From positions 2,883,501-2,947,500 of the forward strand of contig NC_088325.1 of NCBI RefSeq assembly GCF_910592395.1: DNA of 64,000 bases, given 5' to 3'. A program made the translations under genes and the position numbers. The stretch is from Lineus longissimus. Its lineage: Eukaryota > Nemertea > Pilidiophora > Heteronemertea > Lineidae. The notes beneath the pieces were generated by a model. The model made no database searches, had not been told where the DNA came from, and saw only the letters and a list, made by a program, of their open reading frames with translations. Of this stretch, positions 45,400 to 54,300 are shown one piece after another; the stretch's first letter is position 1; every line of letters begins with the position of its first letter.

Positions 45400-45731
45400 T
45401 TGTACGAATGGCGGGCGGCGGGCGTATATATATATAGTGTATTTATTCACTCCATACAGTCCAGCAAGGTATTCCAGGCTTCTCTACAAGCAGCAGTTCT
45501 AGTCCTCTCTCGAAGGTTGTCTTGGCTATTGTGCACTTTAGCTATATCTTCTAAATACCCTACATACAAATTCTATTATACAAGTGTCTAACTAACATAA
45601 CTCATCCACTCTAAGCCCATTCAGGATAAGCCATTGTAACCATTGTAAGTTCCATTCCTGATCGTGGTTTGGTCAGTTTCAGACCAGGGCAAGCACGACT
45701 GGCCAATCCTTAAAGGGAACATTTCCCACAG
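45400..45731. mobile_element. 332-bp insertion, second copy
   Basis: Almost identical to 9473-9804 and at the homologous site, so inherited by segmental duplication rather than inserted independently. Class unknown. Confidence 0.6.
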
Positions 45732-45911
45732 CCTCTTTCGGTAAAGAAACTCCTAATTACATTAGAACCTCTTGGTAATATCCATGGAAATTAGCTGAGT
45801 TAATAGACTTTTGCCGTGCACATCAATCGTGCCGGCTGAATCATATAAATAGATACTATTAACATTGCAGCGGTGTAGTTCCCATTGTGTGCCCTCTCAC
45901 TTCATACCAGG
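45732..45911 (+). promoter_or_regulatory. P1 block interrupted by Harbinger, unit 9
   Basis: CATATAAATAGATAC near 45841-45855. The block breaks at CATACCAG where the Harbinger element sits and resumes at 47574. Confidence 0.5.
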
Positions 45912-46244
45912 GGCCTGTTTCATAAAACTTTTTAACAGACTTCCTTCAAGGTACCATAAAGGAAGGATATAACGTCTATTTAAAGCTGCGTATTAAAAGC
46001 GTTTCATAACTCGTTTTTACTCTGCCATTACATTAAATTTAACAGGCCTGATTGTATGGTGTATCTCATTGGTGAAAAAAATAATAACTCGAACGCAGAG
46101 TGATTTATTGTGTTGAGATGCCTAATACATGATCGAGCCGTGGCAAAATGTGTCAATTTCAGTGTCTTTGGTTCCTATACACAAAATGAATGCCCTTTCG
46201 ACATACGAAACTTTCTTTCCGTGCATTAACTCTGTGCCGGGAAC

Positions 46245-46430
46245 ATGGCCAAGAGACAGCGATCTCGCAATTGGACTGATACTGAATTTGATGTTTTAGT
46301 GGAGTTCTACTCAGAACTCAATTACAAGCTGGCGAATTTGATTGCCGTTCACATCCATGTCTCGAGGAGGAAAGTCATCATCCCCTGCGTCATCATCAGA
46401 GTCCTCGTCATCATCGTCATCGTCATCTGA
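46245..46430 (+). pseudogene. Myb/SANT-like Harbinger accessory protein, fragment
   Basis: Begins M-A-K-R-Q-R-S-R-N-W-T-D-T-E-F-D-V-L-V-E, the beginning of a Myb/SANT-like domain (W-T-...-E helix 1) as seen in the DNA-binding partner of Harbinger transposases. After about 24 residues the match ends and the frame turns into hydrophobic read-through. It is a remnant. Confidence 0.55.
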
Positions 46431-46449
46431 ATCCTCCACTAAGGGCAAT

Positions 46450-47330
46450 CTATCCCGGAAAGCAATGTTGTGGAGCAGGCAGCAGGGCTGAATAATAATG
46501 CTTGCCTTTTGTGGTGTGTATTGAATCTCCTTGCGGAGGCATCTGAACCGTTGCTTTAAAGGATCGTTCTATGATGCATCTGGCTCTTATTTGCATCCAC
46601 TGGAATGCTCTTTCCTGTCTGATTTGGGCATTGGCAAGAGGTGTCAGAAGCCACCTCTTGCAAGGATACCCCGAGTCTCCCAACATCCAACCATTCGGTG
46701 GATTGTTTTCAAATGCCTGGCCAAAGGCTGAACTGTGCAGAACGAAGGCGTCATGAGACCCTCCTGGAAAACGTGTCACACAGTTATTTATGATCATATC
46801 CCAATCACAAACTAGCATGACATTAATGCTGTGGTATCCTTTCCGATTGATATACAGGTTTTCGTTGGTGTGAGGCTTGCGTATATACGACAATGGGTGC
46901 CATCGATCGATCCAATTACTCTTGGAAAACCCGTGTAATCAAAAAAATTGGTTTTGACCTTCTGGAGGTCCCTCTCGAAGTGAACGTGTTGGTCAATGCG
47001 TGCAGCAAACGCGGATGACACAGCCCCAATACACTTCGATATTGTCGCAGTGCTCACATGGTGAATATCACCGATACTAGATTTTCATGCCCGGTTGCGA
47101 AATATCGTAATGTATACACACTTGCAATGATACTGGGAGGGCGTCATTTCTCTGAGCAGGATGCTCCAACTCCTCCGACAGCTGACGACAAAACCGAAAC
47201 ATATGTTCTTCGGGAAACGATATCTCTTGATGAATAAATAATCTCTCATGGAATCCAGCGGATTGAATCGATCCCTGAATACCCGTTCTCGTCGAAGATT
47301 TCGCCTATTCCGTTCCTGAATCAAGCGCAA
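46450..47330 (-). pseudogene. Harbinger transposase (HARBI1-like), frameshifted
   Basis: Three successive frames are needed: 47330-47085 (N-terminal helical part with R-R-E-R-V-F-R-D-R), 47057-46812 (ending in I-G-S-I-D-G-T-H-C, first catalytic Asp), and 46893-46450 (Y-I-N-R-K-G-Y-H-S-I-N-V, F-P-G-G-S-H-D, M-L-G-D-S-G-Y-P and A-R-C-I-I-E-R-S-F with the catalytic Glu). All DDE residues survive but the breaks rule out an intact protein. Confidence 0.85.
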
Positions 47331-47573
47331 CGTGATTCTGCGTCTACCCTGGACGAAGTCCTCGCGACTAAAGGAACTCTAGACTACCTTCAGGTTTAAA
47401 GCAACCAAATAAAATAAAGACAGGATAAAACCACTACCTGAAACACTCTTAATAGTAACATTAACCTAGATATTTAAAAGGCACGTTTATGAAACGCGTT
47501 CTTCCTTTAAGGAGTGACTTTATCCTAGCATTAGGGCTAAAGGTACTTTATTAGGCTTTATGAAACATGTCCC

Positions 47574-48066
47574 AGGTCAGTAAGTTTTATAAGTGCGGGA
47601 GGGCGTGCGGTAAGGAAAATGGCCAAACAGACGTCATCACCCGGCCCGGCCGTTAAAACAGACTGGCAGCTCCCATTCTGACCAGAGTTGCTGATGCCCG
47701 ATTTTATATGCACCCAGCGAAGATTTTTCAATCAAGCACCGGAAAATCTCTATAAATGTCAAGAAAGCACCTGACCACGAACAATTAATGACTTCCTTCG
47801 GATCTCCGAACATTAACCAAGAGATTGACTCTGACACATATCATTTGATTCAGTCAGGTAGATTTAGGCAAAAAGCAAGCTCGCATTCAAAGATCGATAA
47901 ATACCACTTTGTTTACATTTGATTCGGGCGAAACCACGGTCATTCGAATAATTAATCTAAATAAGCAAATAGGCTGAATAAGTAATGAATGCATTCCAAA
48001 TCTTCCCTAAATCCGAATGGAAGCATTTGAATTTAATACGAGATATGACTTCATAGAACATTTTCC
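47574..48066 (+). promoter_or_regulatory. Continuation of P1 block, unit 9
   Basis: GTAAGT at about 47580-47585 and ACGTCA near 47631. The rest is conserved P1 sequence without a gene. Confidence 0.4.
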
Positions 48067-48205
48067 ATTGGGTGTATATAAATAATGACCCGATCGACTG
48101 TACGTGACTGTATGTGACTCTGCAGACAACTTGGCTAGACCTGAAGAATAATCTAGTCCAAGAAACCTCGACCCTGTCCGCCGCAAAGCAGAGGGTCGAG
48201 GAAGT
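48067..48205 (+). promoter_or_regulatory. P2 TATA box and hairpin, unit 9
   Basis: TATAAATA at 48077-48084; hairpin 48166-48201 with a perfect 10-bp stem. The 100-codon plus-strand frame of unit 3 is also open here (48114-48416). Confidence 0.48.
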
Positions 48206-48813
48206 CTCATTGATTTACCCGAGACGAACCATACATTTTCAGTGCTTACAGTGGATGCACTGCCATACGAAACGCTCTGGTATTGCAGATTATTCACCTG
48301 GATCGAGGTTACCCATCCCACAGAAAAACACGTGGCCGGACACCGGAATCTTACGCCCCCAAATCGAGTTCATGACGAGTTCATTGCCGTCAAGTACTCG
48401 TCTCTGTAATGAGTGAATGGAGGGGACTGGTGAAAGAGTCTCAGAATAATCTAGAACAGAAGAAAACTGAAATCACAAAGTTGGGTGAATATTTATAGAC
48501 TTTCCATTATGACCAACAGTCCCAATTCGTCAATCTATCATGTGCCACCTCCAATTCCCCATGGCGCAGTTGGCATCTTTAGATTTCAGTTGCCACTATC
48601 AAGACCAACTCATACCAGTTCGCCCACACCAGTCTCCCTCGAGTCATGAATTCACAGCTTGTGAATTCTCAGTTCTAGTTGATGTTGTTGTTTGCCCACG
48701 CAATTGATATAGCCTATAGGTCTTCGATGATTCTGTGTGATCTGCTTCCTCGGAAATCCTACTCGAATGGTTTTACTAATTTCTGTGATGGCCAAACCTC
48801 TCGAAGCGTTTTG
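48206..48813. other. Spacer between P2 and G, unit 9
   Basis: Shared spacer; 3' end of the 100-codon frame at 48416. Nothing else supported. Confidence 0.45.
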
Positions 48814-50235
48814 CTAACCCACTGGCGTAAACCGCCTAGCGTATTTTATTTTCTCCTTGCTTTGTCCTTTACCCATATGTTTAATTGTCCGTACGGGTGA
48901 TAATAGATCGCTATTAGGTAGCATTACTATTCTGCGTTCTCTTCGATATTTACTTTGTTTCAACGGTATCCAAATATGCAAATTACTGACCGAAACAATG
49001 CTCACCTTATTAATCTTTGTAACAATTTTCAAAGGAGCCAGAGGAGAGCATATGTCTCTGATAAATGTTACACTGGAAAGTAAGTTTTTGTTTCTATGTA
49101 AAAATAAAAGCGTTGATTCCTTTCGATAGTCCGAAAAGTGAAAAGTTTGTATATACGGGACCAACAACACTTCCAACCGCATTCTCGGTTGAGGAAAGAC
49201 ACGATATAGTGCAAGGAATCCTTTCTTTATCCTTTTATAGAATAAGATATGACCTTGTCGACTTACGAAATAATTTCCTTTGGCATTGCGTTCGAAACTT
49301 TGCCAATTATTCAGTTCAAAAAGTGCATTCTGCCCGCGTATCCAAGTTATATTAAATATGGAGAGAAATGGACGACGATACCTTCCTATGACAGCGCCAG
49401 CTATTACAAAGATGTTTTTCAAGACAATCGGCACGCAAATAATACAATGTTTAGTTGAACATAGGTGATGACGAGGTAGGATTATTGTGTCAAAATGACG
49501 AGTTGATATATCAAACAACTTAAGTACAACCGGTTTGTATCCACTTTCCCGGCGCACGTAGTAGAGCAGCCATGATTTCCCGTAGTGAATATCACTGAAC
49601 ATTTTACTAAAACGAGAGGAAACAGACGCATTATGAACGAGTGCGTAAACATTCCTTTGTTCAGGTTGGTAGACAAGTATATTTCTTAAGGCATGAACAT
49701 GTCCTCTATCATGTCGATGAACAAATAGTATCGAATTAGAATTGTCGTCAAACATAAACAGCCTGGCTTCATATTTACTCAAAATGACTGATACGGGGGG
49801 TTTGAAAACGACTTGTTCAGAAATTCGGTACGTGTAGGTTCTTTTTTCCTGAAAGAGCAGTTGTTAAAGTGTAAGTAGATGAGAGCTGCACTGCTTTTCA
49901 TTCCTGTTCCCACAGTACAGTGAGCCTTTAACCAGGGACCCAGATTTTTCAGTACGGAATGCCATATGGTATGATTTACTGCCACAATTAGTATCATATT
50001 TGACTTTGAGACAGATTTTAGCTTAACCACGATCGAGTTTTGGCATATGATAAAACCTTACCTCTTGTTGATACATAAGCCATCCTCTAGTAATCGTTAC
50101 ATCCTCCCTCTCCAAACATGTTGCCTTCTCACTGTGCAGTCGACAAACATGGCCGCCATTATGCCCTCGGGTATTAATAGTTTTGCAACTTAGCACCAAA
50201 ATGCAAACAAATGCGCAATGACACCTCGACCGCAT
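48814..50235 (-). CDS. Family G copy 9: predicted secreted protein, two exons
   Basis: Exon 1 is 50235-50062 (58 codons, GAG/GTAAGG donor); exon 2 is 49848-48814 (344 codons plus stop) after CTGCTCTTTCAG. Product 402 residues. Signal-like core F-V-C-I-L-V-L-S-C. Its first two thirds resemble copies 3 and 7, whereas its last 90 residues (L-H-I-W-I-P, K-Y-R-R-E-R-R-I-V) resemble copy 5, so this copy looks like a gene-conversion mosaic. N-A-S and N-I-T-W sequons present. Function unknown. Confidence 0.62.
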
Positions 50236-50544
50236 GTTTTTATCAGCAAAACTTGGCTGAATTATTTCTCGATCATGTGTAACTTTCTTGTAAAACCTGC
50301 TTTGGGTTGGGACCATTGTCAGTTATTGCCAAAAATATACGAGACCACTATATCAAACACAAGGCATGATCATGACCACTGGGCAGTATTAATAAACGTT
50401 GCATTAATTCATCCAACATCTTGACTTAATTCAATGAAAGATCTGATTGGCTTTTTCAAACAACAACATTTCAACATGAGAGGGCATCAGAACAAGTGCC
50501 GATATTATACAAATAACACTTTTAATAACAAGCATTATTGCCGA
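50236..50544. other. Leader of G copy 9 and gap to Q
   Basis: 5' flank of the minus-strand gene with the five-codon upstream frame and an in-frame upstream ATG at 50316. No other feature. Confidence 0.4.
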
Positions 50545-50820
50545 CTATTCCTGTACAAGAATTACAATAAAACACACCGTGGCAACACCTTGGATACTTT
50601 TATTGAATTTCCCATTTGTATGCAACATATTGGCACTGATCGTTCGGCCGGACAATTGATCCGGGTGTTTCCGAGTATGATCAGGACAAGCGAACATTGC
50701 CGAAAGGAAGGGGACTAAACTGAATGGGAGACTGCCGTACCAACGCACAAACTGAATCCAAACATGCTCGCTGCAGTGACGGAAACACTCCACAAGTTGA
50801 ACCTCTGCCCGAGATGCCAC
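50545..50820 (-). CDS. Family Q open frame, copy 5 (91 codons)
   Basis: Begins M-A-S-R-A-E-V-Q-L-V-E-C-F-R-H-C, a frame different from the other copies at the N-terminus owing to a small indel, then returns to the shared S-E-H-V-W-I-Q core. Ends V-I-L-V-Q-E. Such a shift argues against strong constraint on the first 14 residues. Confidence 0.25.
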   Translation of the reverse strand: MASRAEVQLVECFRHCSEHVWIQFVRWYGSLPFSLVPFLSAMFACPDHTRKHPDQLSGRTISANMLHTNGKFNKSIQGVATVCFIVILVQE

Positions 50821-52007
50821 TTCAAAGTTTATATTTCATTCCTTTATACTTCATTTGTGCCATCTATAGTCGATCCTTTTATCACTTGAATTACCCTGAA
50901 ACAGCGCAGTAATTCAAATTACTATACCGGCTACTGGCCGCCGGATATTGACAATAGACCCGACGAAAATCTTTGTTGGTTGGTGAAATTCAGGGGCGAA
51001 TGGTTTGAAAGCCGTTACTGCACAGTTGTTTTTGATAATATTGCTAACGAATCTTAAAATTTCCTGCGTCATTATATCATGTGAAGAACGAAATCAATAT
51101 GCAGAGGTTTAAAGTTTTTCTGACAATTTTTTCCCATTTTTGGCCCACCCGGTATCATAAGGAACATGTTGTAGTTTCTTCTCCAAACTCGTGAGTGCCA
51201 GGAAGGCAGTAGGAATCGAATTCTCCATTCAAAGGTCGGTAAGAAACGGCATTCGCATGGTATTGGGTGCCTACATACCGTCGACGTAACCGCTCACATA
51301 CCGATCCCGATGGCCAAGTGGCCCAGGCATCCGCCTCAGAAATGGAAGATCGAGCAGTCGTGGAAGTCGAAGGTACATCGTGCTTTATGAAATTTGGCAC
51401 TGTATACATATGTACTTCTGATAATCACCTATGCGCCGTCGACGTAACCGCAATAGCACACCTACCGATCCCGACGGCCCAGTGGACCAGGCGACCGCTT
51501 CATATATTGAAGGTCGAGCAGTCGCTGGAGTCGAAGGTTCACCGTTCTTTATGGAATACGGCACTCTACTATCAAAACAATCGCCCTGGTTCAGGAAACG
51601 AGGCAACGCATCGCTTTATTGATCAACATAAACATAATATGTTTTTTAACGATGTTGTATCCGATATCTCACTTGCATCGATCGAGTGCGGATTGAAACT
51701 AAATGCTGTATTTTTGGAAGAAAATGTCTCTAGAAAATTATTTTTTGGAAGATATCGGGTGTCCCCCCCCCCCCGCCCCAAAAAAACGTGCGGAGCGTTA
51801 ACCTGAAATATCATGAAAGATGGAATTCTTTAAATTTTGCATCCAAATATTATCGATGGGTGCTTGTAGTTTCAAAGATTTCGATATTTCTTCTCTCTTG
51901 TAATGAGGGATACAAGAAATACATACATGTAGTCAAAGTGTAATGTTGACATTGCGACGAGTTGTAAATTCTTTTACATTTACAAACTTTATTTGCCATA
52001 TGATACA
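50821..52007. repeat. Last S module, broken by the Polinton
   Basis: tRNA-like units near 51300-51385 and 51460-51545. A 179-codon frame (51267-51806) passes through both repeats and is an artefact of the repeat sequence. Homology to other S modules ends after GATACAA at 52008, where the Polinton begins; about 40 bp before that are missing. Confidence 0.55.
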
Positions 52008-52137
52008 AGAATATATGTATTGTGGTGGTAGGAATCTAGGTAATTCTAAGCTATTTTAACAAAAGCCCTTACAGGCCTTTTTGTCTCAAATTAGCTTAGA
52101 AACCCCTAAGAACCAGACACCACAATACATATATTCT
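52008..52137. repeat. Palindromic terminus of the Polinton (or nested MITE)
   Basis: The first 20 bases, AGAATATATGTATTGTGGTG, recur inverted at the end of this 130-bp block (52118-52137), and the inner parts (TTCTAAGCTA...) also pair imperfectly. It could fold into one long hairpin. It is either the outer part of the Polinton terminal repeat or a separate palindromic element at its edge. Flanks show no clear target duplication. Confidence 0.7.
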
Positions 52138-52442
52138 ATCATTCATGAGATTCCCAGTGAAGCGTTGCAGTGAAATGGTAAGGGAATACTAGAGTTCAAT
52201 GGGTTAATGTAATCATGACTTACTGTATTCCAACAGAAAGTACACGTCAATAGCTTTCCAAGGATACATCATTGCAAATATCCGTTAAAAACTAGCAGAG
52301 AAATGAACCCTTGAAGTTCGCACATCTTGACAGTCCCAGCGTATTCCAATAAATGCTGTAGGCCTACAAGACAGCTGTTACAGTGATTAATCATTGTTGC
52401 TTGAATCTATTTAAAATATTGTTGACAGAGTCTGCATGTACA

Positions 52443-52460
52443 TGGTAACATATGTTACCA
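52443..52460. repeat. 18-bp perfect palindrome
   Basis: TGGTAACATATGTTACCA reads identically on both strands. It may be a binding site for a dimeric factor. Confidence 0.8.
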
Positions 52461-52490
52461 AACAATACTCACGTCCCAAAGTATTACAAA

Positions 52491-52624
52491 AGGTCTATTG
52501 TTCGTTAATGCGTTTATCCGACAGAATTTCGAGACATTATTTTAACGACGCAAAAATAATTTTCAGCGCTGAAAATATTTTTCGAAAATTCTGTCGGATA
52601 AACGCATTAAGACACAATAGGCCT
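52491..52624. repeat. 134-bp inverted repeat with long stem
   Basis: Left arm 52491-52532 (AGGTCTATTGT...TTAATGCGTTTATCCGACAGAATTT) and right arm 52581-52624 are complementary with few mismatches. The intervening 48 bases contain TTCAGCGCTGAA, another small palindrome. It resembles a MITE or a cruciform-forming replication or packaging element. Confidence 0.8.
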
Positions 52625-52638
52625 TTTCATGTCTTTGA

Positions 52639-52735
52639 CAAGCAAAAATAATTAATGATTGCAACATCTGATATGGCCATTGTAATTTGCAAGCAAAAAT
52701 AATTAATGACTGCAACATCTGATATGGCCATTGTA
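52639..52735. repeat. 46-bp direct repeat, two copies
   Basis: CAAGCAAAAATAATTAATGA begins each copy, at 52639-52684 and 52690-52735, followed by (T/C)TGCAACATCTGATATGGCC and ATTGTA. Only one base differs. Confidence 0.85.
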
Positions 52736-52898
52736 CAACTGCATATCACTATGGTTTAAAGGCAAATGTTATTCTGTCCATGGAGACATGATGTTAACGT
52801 CACACTTCCTCCATCTGGTGAAATTATTCCATTAAAATAAATGGCCTTTTTACTGTCTTCATTAACCAAAATTCAAGGAAAAAATTCAAGTAAATTAA

Positions 52899-54290
52899 AT
52901 GTATTATCCAATAGCAAATCAACATAAAAGTAAATTCACCTATGACTTCTTTAATTTAGAAGTAACTGTTAATACTAATAACTTCTTCCGCCTACAAGAA
53001 ACTAAGATAACACCTGGGTTTTTGAGCCTGAAAAATAAGAAAGACTGTCTGCTACTGGAAAAGAATCCATTATCGTTTTACCAGAACCAATTTAACATGG
53101 CTGTTTGGTTTGCTACAACAGGTTGTGGTATTTCAATAGATGATCACTTGAATCACAGTGACCCATTGATAAGGTCAATTTACAGGTTTCATGTTTACTA
53201 TCAAATATTGAAGTTCATGAAGAATCTAGAGATACCAATTCCAGGTGAAAGTGATTTTAATGAGACAAACAATAACATTAACCGTAGGAAACTAGGAGGG
53301 TTATTGAGTGAATTTGGTTTAAAAGACGAATATGATTTCTCGGTGTTTGAAAATAACGGTGGTTGGAGGTCATGGAGTGTACCGGATTACAACCCGAACA
53401 TAACTGATCCCGGATATTACATCAATGATTCTAAAATCAATTTCTTCCTCATGCAAGTTCATGAAAATAGAATGCCACCGATGTTCAGTAAAGACTGGGA
53501 TGCTGGAATGGCTAATTTCAAATATCCAGATATTTTCATCAAGGATCATGTCAGGAGACACAAGAATGTATTTGATGTAATTACACAAAATGAATGTCAA
53601 ACCTATCAACAATTCATGATATTTAAATCAAATGGTTTCTCTAATCCTGGAATAGAGAGGTTGAATGATACAATAAGAACATATGTTTACTGTATTCTGG
53701 GTGCTCAGGCGTTGACCAGAACACCAATAATTGGAGTACCGGGTACAGAATTGGATGCACAGAAGGAATTTAACAAACTATTAAAGGATTCGATTAATCA
53801 ACATCCTGATATTCCCACTTCAATTCAAAGATATCAAAAAGCAGTGAGTGACACTTATACAAGACTAGATTATGTAATATCACCAGGATTGTATGTCATA
53901 GGATCAAATATGGTACTCGTTATTGGTAAGCTGGATAACTACAATAATAACATTTTAATAGCACCAAAAAATGCTAAACCCGGTAAGAATGACATTAACC
54001 ACAAAAAGACCTTACCACCACCACTGATGGAAGGAAATAGTTCTAAGAAAATAAGAGTTAAGAGTAGTGTTGGTACTGTCAAGTCGGACTTCGTCCTGAG
54101 AGCAAAGCTCGAGACCAGTCATAAACCAAATAGTAATGTTGATACACCAAAAACAACTGAAACCTCAAAGAATACTCCTACTACTACTAAACTTGACACC
54201 AAAGTTGAGAAGGTGGATGATACTCATAAAACAATTAAATTCATGCTTTACTCAGTTGTTGGTACATTGATTGTTTTTATGGTTAGATAA
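52899..54290 (+). CDS. Polinton-associated protein with C-terminal membrane segment
   Basis: 463 codons from ATG. The first 330 residues look like a folded domain, with F-F-R-L-Q-E-T-K-I-T-P-G-F near residue 30, F-Y-Q-N-Q-F-N-M-A-V-W-F near 60 and L-N-D-T-I-R-T-Y-V-Y-C-I-L-G-A-Q-A near 260. These patterns occur in uncharacterised proteins of metazoan Polintons to my knowledge. Residues 360-440 are Lys/Thr-rich linker containing one 30-bp twin-hairpin element (residues about 396-405). The last 18 residues form a transmembrane helix (M-L-Y-S-V-V-G-T-L-I-V-F-M-V). A virion or membrane role is plausible but not shown. The next gene starts 10 bp downstream, same strand. Confidence 0.75.
   Translation: MYYPIANQHKSKFTYDFFNLEVTVNTNNFFRLQETKITPGFLSLKNKKDCLLLEKNPLSFYQNQFNMAVWFATTGCGISIDDHLNHSDPLIRSIYRFHVYYQILKFMKNLEIPIPGESDFNETNNNINRRKLGGLLSEFGLKDEYDFSVFENNGGWRSWSVPDYNPNITDPGYYINDSKINFFLMQVHENRMPPMFSKDWDAGMANFKYPDIFIKDHVRRHKNVFDVITQNECQTYQQFMIFKSNGFSNPGIERLNDTIRTYVYCILGAQALTRTPIIGVPGTELDAQKEFNKLLKDSINQHPDIPTSIQRYQKAVSDTYTRLDYVISPGLYVIGSNMVLVIGKLDNYNNNILIAPKNAKPGKNDINHKKTLPPPLMEGNSSKKIRVKSSVGTVKSDFVLRAKLETSHKPNSNVDTPKTTETSKNTPTTTKLDTKVEKVDDTHKTIKFMLYSVVGTLIVFMVR
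54083..54113 (+). repeat. Twin-hairpin element TH1
   Basis: GGAC-TTC-GTCC, TGA, GAGC-AAA-GCTC, with TCG and CGA at the ends. In frame in the first gene, read S-D-F-V-L-R-A-K-L-E. Confidence 0.9.
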
Positions 54291-54300
54291 ATAAGTAATT

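Larger units (their letters stand above)
45912..47573. mobile_element. PIF/Harbinger DNA transposon, decayed
   Basis: Ends are GGCCTGTTTCATAAA on the left and, inverted, GGGACATGTTTCATAAAG on the right. AGG at 45909-45911 and 47574-47576 is a candidate 3-bp target duplication; the paralogous site at 9980 reads CATACCATGTCAGTAAG, so the exact edges are uncertain by one or two bases. It encodes a nuclease-type transposase (minus) and the start of a Myb-like protein (plus), the standard two-gene design. The transposase frame is broken in at least two places. Confidence 0.88.
52138..52898. other. Non-coding left arm of the Polinton
   Basis: No gene. It contains an 18-bp perfect palindrome, a long hairpin and a 46-bp direct repeat, listed separately. 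ATTAAAATAAATGG near 52831 and general AT richness precede the first gene; no certain promoter. Confidence 0.6.

Noticed and set aside
51267-51806. A 179-codon plus-strand open frame
   Set aside because: It runs through two tRNA-like repeats and a C-run; equivalent positions in other S modules are closed or shifted, so it is repeat read-through.
52639-52735. Direct repeats as a possible CRISPR array
   Set aside because: Only two copies nearly abut, with no regular spacers, and the context is a eukaryotic transposon.
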